From NCBI RefSeq assembly GCF_003672135.1, contig NC_039517.1:8463475-8527474 (forward strand): a stretch of 64,000 nucleotides of DNA, given 5' to 3'. The position numbers and the translations under genes were made by a program. The notes below the pieces were generated by a model. The model was not told the DNA's origin. It worked only from the letters and a program-made list of their open reading frames with translations, and ran no database searches. Origin of the DNA: Ooceraea biroi. Taxonomy: Eukaryota > Arthropoda > Insecta > Hymenoptera > Formicidae. The number at the start of each line of letters is the position of its first letter. Within the stretch, counting starts at the first letter, position 1. Shown here piece by piece: positions 1 to 10,071 of the stretch.

Positions 1-326
1 ACTTCGCCTCCCCCATCACTGTTAGTTATTCCGCTCTACACTCTCGCACTTCCATCCCCTGTCTCGCGTTCTCGTCCCTCGCGTCGTCATCCTCCCCCGT
101 CGTCGTGCCACTCGTCTCGCTTTCTTTCGCTCTTCTCGCAGTCTCTTTCGCGGCCGAGCTACCTGTTTGCCCTTCATCCCTTGGAACGTGCGAATATCGC
201 TCTCCCTTATTACAGCTTACCGCTCGCGCTTCTCCAACGCCGGCGTTCGTGCGCTTGCGATCGCGAAGCGTGCCACCCGTTATGAATTACCGGCCATAAA
301 CGTAAAAAGCCTTGCATCCTCGGCAC

Positions 327-350
327 GAGAGATAGAGAAAGAGAGAGAGG
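327..350. repeat. GA-rich low-complexity run
   Basis: This is a short impure (GA)n run interrupted by GATA and AAA. It is the first of many GA/CT tracts in the window. Confidence 0.75.
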
Positions 351-474
351 GTTGTTACTGGCTAAATTGGGCGCGTACATTCCAGCCGACACATTCCTTA
401 TATGCGCCCGGAGGTATATGTTTCGCGGCTTTTACACGCGTGTGTAATGAATGTGACGCAAATGGGACGATGTA

Positions 475-513
475 ATAACGCGGCGCGATAACGTGGCACG
501 ATAACGCGGCGGG
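475..513 (+). repeat. 13-bp minisatellite, three copies
   Basis: Three head-to-tail units run 475-487, 488-500 and 501-513. All start ATAACG and share the pattern ATAACGYGGCRSG. The middle copy differs from the first at two positions. No gene is associated with it. Confidence 0.8.
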
Positions 514-1818
514 CTCGCGAGATTAGCGCAGGGAGAATAATTCTCGTCCCGACGGATAAACGCCGTGGCGCTGCTCGTACGTCCGAAAACTCTTTTCCTC
601 TCCTCTTCGTCGTTTGTTCGTTCGTAATTTCCTCTTTTTTCCTTTTTTAGGAAAGAACCGCTTGCGGCAGCCCCGCGTTAAAAATGCCGGCGATATCGCA
701 CGATTACGTCGAACTGTAACATCCCGCCCCCGAGATAGAATCGTGCGATACAATTCACGTAGAAACTCGCGGATGCATTCTCGCGTCGCCGGGAGAAGGT
801 TCTATTTTACTCCTCGCGACGCAGATTGAAACGTCCTGGCGTAAGATTTCTCGAGAGTGGGATACTCGGGATGTTGTCGGGCGGGGGTGATTTTTACGCC
901 GCGCACGGCCGTAAGTTCCGTCGTGCGCGTCGCCTTTTTTGGTATGGTGCAGCGCGCGACTGTAAAACCTGCTATTTCGCCTCGCCGTGCACTGCCAAAT
1001 CGCGAGATACGAGCCTTTTACGGTGTAAGGAATCTTACACACCGCGGCCGTACGACTGCACGCGTGTATGCACGCATGACTTGCCGTTGTCGTCGTTGTT
1101 GCCATCGTCGTCATCGCGCGCTGTACATCCGCGTAAAATATACGCGAGACGTGTTACGCGCCTTCGAAAACGAATTTTTATCGTCCTCAAGAGCGTGCAC
1201 GAGCGACGCGCAAATTAAATTGCTCGGCGCGACGCATCCTCTGTTTTAAAAATTGCGAGCGGTGTCGCGCGTCCCTGAATAAGCGTGAAATCAATTGTCG
1301 CCGTTGCTCGCATGCGCCGTGATGAAAATCCGGGGACGAAATTATACCTCGGTATCTTAATTTTCACCTGATTTGTCGCAGCTGCCAGCTACATCTGTTA
1401 AAAATAAACGCCGTGAGAATTTCATCAGCCGTTTCATCTCGATCTGTTAATGGCGCGGCTCTCCGCCGAGGGTTGGAAATAATTGCTAATTCATCGACCT
1501 TTCCGATAAGACACTAAAAAAAGGGAAAGAAAGCGAGGGAGGAAGATTAATTAAAGAACAACGCGCGACATCTGCATGTAATTGCGCTGTTATAAGCTGC
1601 GAAATAAATTTTCTTTATCCGCAGCATCGAGCTTGGCGACAATGAATATTCTTCAGGTCCTTCTTCGAGAGCACGAGCAAACATTTCCGCATCTTCCTTG
1701 AAAGATCCGTCGTCGGAGTGCGTTTGTGATCCGGTTCGAAAGATATACATCGCCGATCGCGAAACCACCCTCATAACGTTCTCGTAACACGCATGCATAA
1801 TGTTGTGCGTATTGTGCA

Positions 1819-1841
1819 GGCCAATAGCGATCGCTTTGGCC
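1819..1841. repeat. Quasi-palindrome centred on AGCGATCGCT
   Basis: GGCCAA...TTGGCC flanks a central AGCGATCGCT palindrome, with one extra T in the left arm. This gives 11-bp arms with a single bulge and no spacer. It could be a dimeric protein-binding site or chance in CpG-rich DNA. Confidence 0.5.
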
Positions 1842-3325
1842 AACGAGCAAACCTGAGGGACGCCGCGCTCGAAAAATCCGAGTCTCACAAGCTCAGTTGA
1901 GCATCTCTTTCTCTGTATGGTCGCGTGTGGTCCGTCGGGGATATCCGGAAAAATGCACTCACAGATATTGCGCCGACACGAAAGTAGTGCTTCGGCTGAA
2001 ACCCGCCTCCCCCGGCTGAGTGCACCGAATTGTTATTGCCGAACAATCGATTTCTGATTTTGCCGCAGCCGGCCGCCGAAAGTCCTCCTTGGAGAACGGG
2101 CTGCACGCTCCCTCATCCCTGATCCCGTCCCTGTCGTACTCTCCTCCGCGCCCTTCTATTTCGTTCTTCCTTTATCCACCTTGTTAATTTCGCGTCGATA
2201 TTGCGCCCCTGTATTTCGGCAATTTTGTCCGCGTCGGATCGCCAGAGTTATCGATAAAACGAACAAATTCACGGCTCACGCTCCGAATAAAATTGATTCG
2301 CTATCGTGTCCCCGTTGCCCCGGTTCTGTTCGTGAATAATGCGTGGAGCCGCGCAACAATTTTCGCTCAACTGTCGTCGTTGTCATCGTTAAGATGGACG
2401 GAAATTTGTTTAAAACGTGGATCTGTTACATATAAAGATTCGAGAAATCGGTATCAGTGAATACTAGTTTTTTGACGTTTTAAATCATTCTATTTTTATG
2501 AAGTAAAAAGATACAGTTACTGTTACAGATATATCTGAAGACGATCTCAGTTGCATCAAGCGTTATTCCAGTCTTGTCATTGTTATTTTCGTTTTGGTAT
2601 ACGGTTGGTGATATTAACATCTTTTGCGCATGACAGTTGTCGAATTTATATAGAAACGAGGAGTAGCATGTCACGTCGCTGGAATAACGGGGAGCGTAAG
2701 AATAGAGGCAGTTCTAACGATACGTCACACGTAACAAAAATATCGAGATCTCAGGAAGTTAATTTATCGCTTGCTAATAATCGTAAATTTCCGGCAGGTA
2801 TTATCTCAAGGCCGCTCGTGTATCACGCCTCGCGCGGCGCGCCATAAAAGAGTGGCAACACATAAAGCCGTGTTCGCATAATTACAGTTTATTGTGTTAT
2901 TACGCTAAAGTATAGTTGTTAGATATTTCTGAATTGGAAATAACAGCGCGTGGCGGCGCCTCGCAACGCGTGAACGATCGCGTGCCTGCGAAACATTTTC
3001 GCCGACGAATTACCTCATGTTTGCTGCATTCCTCTCGCGATATGGCGAAGGAGGTAAATAAATTGATCACTTATTTGCCGGCGGTGCCCCAGCACGATAT
3101 AAGTGATGTTAAACACAGTATCGTATTACGCTCCCGCGCAGCGTGATGCATTGAGAGAGTTGTAAGCCGTTTATCTCCGAAGAGCGCACGGGGTAAGAGA
3201 ATAAAATGGAAATACTCCGCCGCCCCAAAAGAGCCGAAGACAAAGTGGCGGGGCGCGAAACGCTGGTCCAGACACCAGACAGTTCCGTGGATGCTCTAGT
3301 GTTGATCACGCTGCATCACCGTGCG

Positions 3326-3352
3326 ATCCATAAATTTGTAAATCCATAAATT
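3326..3352 (+). repeat. Short tandem direct repeat (period 16)
   Basis: ATCCATAAATT occurs twice at a 16-bp period at the edge of an AT-rich island. It is short enough to be local slippage. Confidence 0.5.
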
Positions 3353-5062
3353 GCATTAACTTAAAAACGCATAATACCGACGAGTCATCCTTTAAAGTAC
3401 TCTTCATTAAAAATATGGACTGTGAATGAAAAGAGGTTACATTTTGTTCTGTATTATTTATTAGGACATTTATGTTTTATGCTTCTCTATGATTCTATCA
3501 GAGCAGACGTTAAAAATCTAGGATCTGAAGTCGAGGCAAATGTCGAAGTTACAAAGTTCGACGGACGAGTTGGATAATATTTCAAGATTAATATTGCAGC
3601 GGCGTTTTTGGCCTCGCGCTTCTTGATACCAGAGAGATTAATGGAATTTCGTTGCGCCACGGCGAGCAACAGGAATAAAATTCGATGGATGCATAAGCGG
3701 ATGAAATAACTGGTATCAGTTAGCGACTTCGTTCATGTACCATGCTTCACAAACTATTAATGACGACATTCCTGCGTTGTTTGCGCGCCCGGTGCATGGC
3801 TTGTTCGTTAAACCGACATCCGTAACGAGTGAACATCGAAAACCGTGGTCGCCTCCGTCAAAGAAAACGGATCGACGAATGCCTGCGGACGCGGAAACCA
3901 TCCCGCATTATCCCCTCAGGTCTCATACGATTTTAAACGGATTTAACGATAGCGCCCGGATAGCTCGGTACGCGAATGCGTTTTGATAAGAATTACGTTC
4001 GGATCGGCGGAAAGCACGAGCTGAAAAATGTCGGTGTGCGCCTTTACAGTTTAACGCGTAACATATTGCGTGGCTTAATTGATTTCCTTTATTCATACGT
4101 TTTTTTCGAAGCGTGTACAAAAAGTGCTTTTTTCATTTTACAATAACTGAAGGTAAATTACTCTCTTTTTTTTTGTTTTAATTTTTCGATTCCGGGTTAT
4201 ATGACATCGGATTCAGACGCAACCCATGGTAAATTATTTTTTAAACGCACGCTGTGTGCGCCCACGCGGCGATTAATTGAATTTGTGTAAAAGGACCGTT
4301 ATATTTATTTTCGTGTGCAATTTTGATTACCCCTCTCGCGCGTATTAATACACTTTTTAGTAACTTGTCAATTGTTCTCTTTGTGGATGTGACTGGCGAT
4401 AAAAGATTGCTACGCTGAAATATGTTCGCTTTGAAAGCTCTATGAAAAATTTTTATTCCGGTCGTGGCAGGATTTTTAAATTCGATATAGTGGGTTGAGA
4501 ACTCTTTCGCTCTGCGCTCTGTATACTGCAGAGGAATTTTGCTGTATCGCGTGATTGAAGTGGAAAAACCTGGTCTTTTGATCGATGAAAAGTAGCGCAG
4601 CTATTATGGAGTCCCAACATCCACCTCGTGCGTCTCGTTATACTTTCGGGCGAAAGCTCGGCTTGATGGCGCTTTGCTCGTGTTAATGGAAACCCGGATC
4701 AAGTTTTGCGCGCGAAAAGTTACGTGCCGCCACGTTAACAAAATTTGCCTTGCCACCGGCGCCTTTTTCGCGAATGCTTTTTATACCGCTCGAAATAGTA
4801 TAGTTGTCTTTGAGATCAGCAACGCATTATGCGTGAAAGACAATTCCGCGCTTGATCCAGATATTGTGCTATAGAAATTTGAAAATCGCAAGAACGTTTG
4901 TAAAAGAAATAAACATTTTTCATAGTTGAAATGAACTTTACGTATGACGGATTAATGCGTGCTCCGTGCATCTTTATTCTTCCTTTGACTTCCACTCCGT
5001 TTAAGACTCGCTCTGGATGTCTCGCACAGGTAGGTACGCGAGTACGTGTTATCGGTCGCCGT

Positions 5063-5120
5063 TGACGTCGTTCGCGTCAGATACGATCGGCATCGGACTC
5101 GATTTCGCGCGAGTATAAAT
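5063..5120 (+). promoter_or_regulatory. Candidate TATA-type core promoter
   Basis: TATAAAT at 5114-5120 sits in an otherwise GC-rich block. A CRE-like TGACGTCG lies 44 bp upstream of the T of TATAAAT, at 5063-5070. A start site about 30 bp downstream would fall near 5145. I see no good TCAGT initiator there, so the promoter reading is tentative. It gains weight only because the block ends at a good splice-donor consensus (5337/5338). Confidence 0.22.
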
Positions 5121-5144
5121 CTCGTCGTCTACGACAAGGTGTAT

Positions 5145-5337
5145 CGTGCCTCTCTCCGGGGGGTGACGAGGGGTTACAAGAGGGTTGGAGGGAGGAGAGG
5201 GGAGAAGTGTTCTCGTGCCGGTTACGGGGTAGTGGTTGCGGCGTCGAGACGTCGAGGAGGCGGCAGGAGTGACACGGGGGCCGGGGGTGTGAGAGAGGGT
5301 TGCTTTGGAGAACGGTGCGCACGAATATAGATGGCAG
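5145..5337 (+). other. Candidate first exon ending in a splice donor
   Basis: The inferred transcript from the TATA-like box would run about 190 nt through GC- and G-rich sequence to ATGGCAG followed by GTACGTG. The junction matches the donor consensus MAG|GTRAGT at eight of nine positions (CAG|GTACGT). If the ATG at 5331 were used, only Met-Ala plus one base would be coding before the intron, so a non-coding first exon is equally possible. The ATG context is mediocre (T at -3, G at +4). No acceptor or downstream exon could be recognised, so the product is unknown. Chance matches to both signals are common in 64 kb. Confidence 0.18.
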
Positions 5338-6152
5338 GTACGTGTTGTCCTGAGCGGCCAACCCTCGAGTTGCAACCCGGACTGATTTACTACCCCTCGT
5401 CTTCGGTTGCCGGTATCGGATTCGCTGAGGGTCCGGTCGTCGAGGGTGCCAATCGAAAGTTGTATTAAAACGACGACGCCTCGCACGACACGCGCTCCTG
5501 GGATATTCTTCTTCTGCTGTCACCTGTCAGACTTCTCCGCCGAATCGATAGGATGATGCGAGGGGATCGTTCTTGCCGTGCCACGGAGAAATAGTATGCT
5601 AGTCTCTGTAATAAGGACTTGCCGAATGTGAATATATATGTATGGCTTGCGTAACGACAATGTCAGCGTTGATGGATGTTGATGGAACTGTGATTAGTTC
5701 ACGTGTCGGTTAATTAAGACACGGGTACCCCGACGATTGCGATAAACGCTGATCTCCGCCTGTCATATGCGTTTGACGAAAGGAAAATTATTGATTTCAA
5801 GTTTTGCTATAATAATCGTCATTTTTATTGTGGTCCCATTTACAGTTCTTTTTAAATAATACGAGATTTACGATGTAGTTTTTATATTTAATTTTTACAA
5901 GCTATAAATTCTCTTTAATACTTAATCACATAATTTATATTATGTTAGCCTCTTTTTACATTGTAAAATAACGTATAAATCCTTTTTATCCCTTCGAAGT
6001 ACGCTCGCATGTTCGCGCTCGCGTTCATTATACAAGGGGGATTTTGCAATTCCGCGCAGAGGGGAAGTCGAAGTTTTCACATCGAGAGAATTTCGGACGC
6101 GAGCCCGTTTATAACGCGCGGTTAACTCGGAGAGTTTTCACGCGCGTGTGCT

Positions 6153-6190
6153 GGAACACGCGCCTTGTGCCGGAACACGCGCCTTGTGCC
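6153..6190 (+). repeat. Perfect 19-bp tandem duplication
   Basis: GGAACACGCGCCTTGTGCC occurs twice without a mismatch (6153-6171 and 6172-6190). Perfect identity suggests a recent slippage or duplication event. Confidence 0.9.
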
Positions 6191-6702
6191 GTCTGCGCCA
6201 CTTTTCGCTCCGATGTTTACAATTTTGCGGTGCACCGGCCGCGATTTTGCATACTTTACGTTTCCGCGTGGCGTGCCCGGAACTTCCTTCCCGACTTGCA
6301 CGCGTGAGCAAAGTACGCGTATATACCGGCGGCGAGATGCGAGATAAGAACGACAAAGAGCCCGGGTATACGAGAACCGTCGAGACGCCCGTGGCGGTTG
6401 CTGGCGTCTCTCACCGCGACCATTTTTAAGGCCCGGGCCGCGTAGCGGTGCTCTCTATCCGAGCTTTCTTCTTTAGCTGAGACCCTTTTCGCGGCGTTGA
6501 TCTCCGTCCACCCGTTCGTGCTCGACGTTGCACTTTCTTTTACTGCGCTCGCGACGCGAAATGGCGAGTGGACTCCATAAAAACTGTTATCGTCCGCAAC
6601 AGTCGTGGGAAACATCAAAACTCCCGCGCTGACGAAATGTCAAAGTAAAAGGAGGGAAAGAAAGACGAGAAGAAACGCCGTTACGCTCCGGAGGGGCGAA
6701 TC

Positions 6703-7368
6703 TCACTCTGAAAGGGCGCCAAAAGTTTGCGCGTGCTCCGTCTCTTTCTCCCTCGCGCGCACTATAGCAAGAGGAATTAAATTCGATCTTCCCCGGGATC
6801 TACGGGAAAATTTATGGCTTGGACGCGCATTATGCCGATGCTCGATCTGCGGCGTTCCGTCCCGGATCCGCGTATGATCTCCCGTCGTCGAGAGGGTCGG
6901 GATCGCCGCTCGGACGAAAACGCCGCTATGAAAAATGCGTGCCACTCGGAAATTCTGATTCCCGGCGAAATTTATACGGCCACACAGGAATTCGCGGTGA
7001 TCGGCTTTAAAGTAGGTAAAGCCCGTCTCGGGGTTGTAAGCTCGAAGGACCGGGGGATTTCCCGCGAGCGTATACACGAGGCCGAGTTTTTCCCTGTGCA
7101 GCGCTAAAAATACGCGCGTCTCGAAATAGCGACGCACCCTTCCGATATCGCGGTCCGTTAAATGGAACGAAGTTGTCGAAGTCTGCGAGAACAATGTACG
7201 AGTAAGGGTGGAAATCGGGATGATCCTGGTAAATCTCCCTTGCGAACCGCCTCTCATCTCGTTCTCATATAATTTTATTTTAAGTAAATTTTTCTCGGAG
7301 TCTGTGCTTACTGCTGCAATTATGTAACCATAACTGTGCTGAAGCATTTCGACGGATATCGTTTGCAT
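6703..7368 (-). CDS. Unassigned 221-codon reading frame
   Basis: This is one of the longest ATG-started frames in the window that is not made of simple repeat. It opens at 7368 and ends in TGA at 6703. The first 150 residues have a protein-like mix: no long homopolymers, scattered hydrophobics, aromatic residues and acidic residues. The last 60 become Arg/His-rich, typical of shadow frames in CpG-rich insect DNA. I see no signal peptide, membrane segment, domain motif or flanking splice signals, and I do not recognise the protein. A frame of this length is only mildly unexpected in 64 kb at this composition, so chance remains the leading explanation. Conservation of the frame in related genomes would decide it. 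Confidence 0.13.
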   Translation of the reverse strand: MQTISVEMLQHSYGYIIAAVSTDSEKNLLKIKLYENEMRGGSQGRFTRIIPISTLTRTLFSQTSTTSFHLTDRDIGRVRRYFETRVFLALHREKLGLVYTLAGNPPVLRAYNPETGFTYFKADHREFLCGRINFAGNQNFRVARIFHSGVFVRAAIPTLSTTGDHTRIRDGTPQIEHRHNARPSHKFSRRSRGRSNLIPLAIVRAREKETEHAQTFGALSE

Positions 7369-7661
7369 TATAGAATCGTAGAACTGAAATTATTATTTCT
7401 ATTCGCGTTAATAGATTCCATGTGCGCGTTTTTCTCTTCGACGTGTATCATCGCTCTTCTGTGATTCTTGCACCCGGATAATTTAACTTGTTCATAAGAA
7501 AGCTTCAATATTAGCCCAATTTGACGTTATCAGCGTTGTTAATTCTCTACTGTCAGGTTTAACATCGTTAAACTTTTGTACATTTTCGTTGAGAGACATT
7601 TCTAGATATATGCTTCGAGATAAAAATGTTTTATTTATCTTTAAAAATGCGGAAAGATAGT

Positions 7662-7682
7662 GAGAGAGAAAGAGAGAGAGAG
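7662..7682. repeat. (GA)n microsatellite
   Basis: This is a short GA tract with one AA interruption. Confidence 0.8.
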
Positions 7683-9401
7683 TAATGACATAAAGACACA
7701 TCGAGACTGCACGTAAATGCTCGTAAATTGCTCGATTTAATTTATTCAGCAAGATTGACCGCACAAAAGACGTATTCGTGGAACTTCCAACAGTTCGTTG
7801 CTTCCTCCGAAAGAAGGAAATCTCAGAGACAGAGCTTAAAAAGTAAGCGAGCCGTGAGCGGCGTTTGAAAGCGTAATTTGCCGCGGTCAGGGATTTCCAC
7901 GTCCCGGTAGTCAGAATTAAATCATCGTCCGACCGGTTAAGGTTTTCTTTTTCCGAGATTTGCGAAGCATAAACGTAATAATATGTGTGTGGGTACGTTC
8001 AGTATGCGTTACAGAAAAGTGTGAAAAGAGAGCGAGAGAGCATGCACAGCACACCTGTTCGTTAAAAATTCGTGCGTTCTTCCCATGAGAAACGGCGGCG
8101 ATTCTTATCGGCTTGTACAGGCCGCTATTAACGACTGCCTGCAAAAGCCCGCAATCTGAGCTCGAAGACAAATCGCTCTCGCGTTTTCCACTCTGCGATC
8201 TTCGCCGTGATTTAACGTACGCGTCGTTTGTTTCGAGGGGTTTTACGATCGCGCGTAACAATGTGAAATTTCATGCAGGCTTGAAAAAAAGAATGAAGAG
8301 ATGTCACGAAGATAAAAACTCTAAATGGCCAACATTTTGATTCTCCGATTCCATGAATATTTCTGTCATATAAAAAGTCAAAAATCAAATACATTATTAT
8401 AGTAAAGAATAAATTCTCACATATAAGTAAAAGCAATCTTAATTTTGTAAAAACGTTATTGCTTCCAAGAGCAGTATCGTAATTATAATTATATGATTAT
8501 AATACCTATTTATATTAATAAAATCTTATGTATCGTCTATATTATGGATCAGAGATTTTATCAAAAATGATATGAAAAATGATTTTTAATTCAAGAGAAC
8601 ATCACACAAACTATGTCACAAAGTGTCGATGTCGCCGGGGCCGGTAACGTCAAAATGCTTTCGGGAAAACTCGTGATGTCGTCCGACGTATCCGTACGGT
8701 ATGTCCTGAATATTATACGCGATCCATAAATAATCTCGGGGGGGTAGGGCGAAGATGTCCCGACAAGCCGAAATATCATCCGGGATGCTCTCGCGTCGGT
8801 GTCGGATTAGAATTCGAGTGCAGTCACGGACTGGCTCCCATGGGAGCAGCGCGGGGCACCGTAAAGGTTCCCAGGTCGGACCGGGTATTATAAAATTCTT
8901 CCGCGCGCATGGGCGCGTGATATCCTGCGAGAGAAAACATCCAGATGCGGCGGATGATCCTTCGTAAGGCTCGTAAATAAATCGCGGTTCCAGCCAAGTC
9001 GGTTGGAAAGCGGACGTCTCATTGCCGCCGTGAGATTTATTTTATCGCATCGCGCGTACGCGAACGTGCGACGATTGTTCAGCCGTTCGTTCCTCGCCCT
9101 GTGAATCTGTATGAGGAACGTCTCTCGCCGAGAACCTGCGGAAACGTCGCGAACTTTGTAACCCTCGGTATCTCTCGCATCTCCCTTCCGGCCCTTTCTG
9201 TCCGATGCGCTCATCGATCACCGGCGCGCGCGCGGATGGGCGCGTGCACAATCGCATCCTGGTCGAACACGACTTCGAACTTCGCCGAAGACAAATCGCA
9301 ATTTGTTTATGTATCTTTCGAAGAGCGGAGGACAGAGGGTCTCGCCAAGATTTACCGCTGCGGTCCTGATTCCGCGGATATCAAAAGCAATTCTACGGTT
9401 T

Positions 9402-9470
9402 ATCTCTCTCGCACTCTGTCTTTCTCTCTCTTTCCCTGTCTTTCATTATCTTTCTCTCTCTGTCTCTCCT
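9402..9470. repeat. CT-rich low-complexity tract
   Basis: This imperfect (TC)n and TTTC stretch inflates a plus-strand frame here into Ser/Leu-rich sequence. I do not consider that frame coding. Confidence 0.75.
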
Positions 9471-9980
9471 ACCGTTTTCTCTTCAACTACCGTGCCGATT
9501 CTCCCTGCCGTTCTTTTGCCTCGTACCGTCCCGCTCGTCGTCTCCTCCATTGCGCTTTCGCTCTCGAGGTAATCTCCAAGAACTTCTGGAGATGGATCGT
9601 CCCGCGGGATGGAAACCGAGGACCGACTTTACCCGCGGCATTTACGCAAACAACCGAGGAAACTACGTTTGCGTCGGTCCGCGCCACGGCTCTTCGACTG
9701 ACAATCAACGAGAGAAATAATACTTGGGACAGTCGCGATTCTTCCCGTGGCGCGAGAGCGCGCGGGCGTCGTCTTCTGAGCAGGGCACAATGAAATTTCT
9801 GGACCATTTGATACAGCGAGATAATAACGGAGCCAGCTGTCGAGGAACGGTCATTTGAAAAATTGAATTGTATAACGAGTATTGTCGGATGCAATTTTTC
9901 CTCGATCGCTTGTAATCTTTTATTTTGAGATCTTTTGACACATATTACAAACTCGTTCAAATCATCTTCAAAATTCGCAA

Positions 9981-10060
9981 GAATGGCTTTCAGATAGCAA
10001 ACTTTCGGAAACCACTGTTAGAAAATAAAACTCTTGAAAGTTGCTATCAGAGAGTAATGC
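9981..10060 (+). ncRNA. Candidate miRNA-like foldback
   Basis: An 80-nt segment folds back on itself. Positions 10000-10006 pair with 10036-10042, and 993-998 of the 9.9-kb block pair with 10043-10048, with one A bulged. After an A/A mismatch, 9986-9991 pair with 10050-10055, including two G-T wobbles. Further pairs occur at 9983-9984 and 9981. This gives about 22 pairs around a terminal loop of 25-29 nt, close to a typical animal pre-miRNA. The wobbles favour the plus strand as the RNA. The 3' arm (about 10034-10056) starts TTGAAAGTTGC. I do not recognise it as a known miRNA family. The sequence CAACTTTCAA at 10062-10071 is a perfect complement of the start of this arm and would allow an alternative stem. 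Expression is unknown. Confidence 0.25.
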
Positions 10061-10071
10061 TCAACTTTCAA

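Larger units (their letters stand above)
1..5040. other. Non-coding stretch, no gene recognised
   Basis: I see no convincing exon here. The frames are short, arginine- and serine-rich, and look like shadows of CpG-rich DNA. AT-rich islands lie at about 2400-2560, 3330-3480 and 4130-4200. Small features inside are a GA-rich run at 327-350, the 13-bp minisatellite at 475-513, the quasi-palindrome at 1819-1841 and a short direct repeat at 3326-3352, all listed separately. The remainder looks like unique intergenic or intronic sequence. Confidence 0.6.
5338..9980. other. Stretch without an identified gene
   Basis: An AT-rich island spans about 5780-5990 and another about 8340-8600. GC-rich DNA lies between. 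The stretch contains the 19-bp duplication at 6153-6190, the unassigned minus frame at 6703-7368, a GA run at 7662-7682 and a CT-rich run at 9402-9470. I recognise no conserved protein or RNA. Confidence 0.55.

Noticed and set aside
9101..9793. 230-codon plus frame
   Set aside because: The middle is CT-repeat-encoded Ser/Leu/Phe and the ends are Arg-rich. It overlaps a minus-strand frame of similar quality, so neither is supported.
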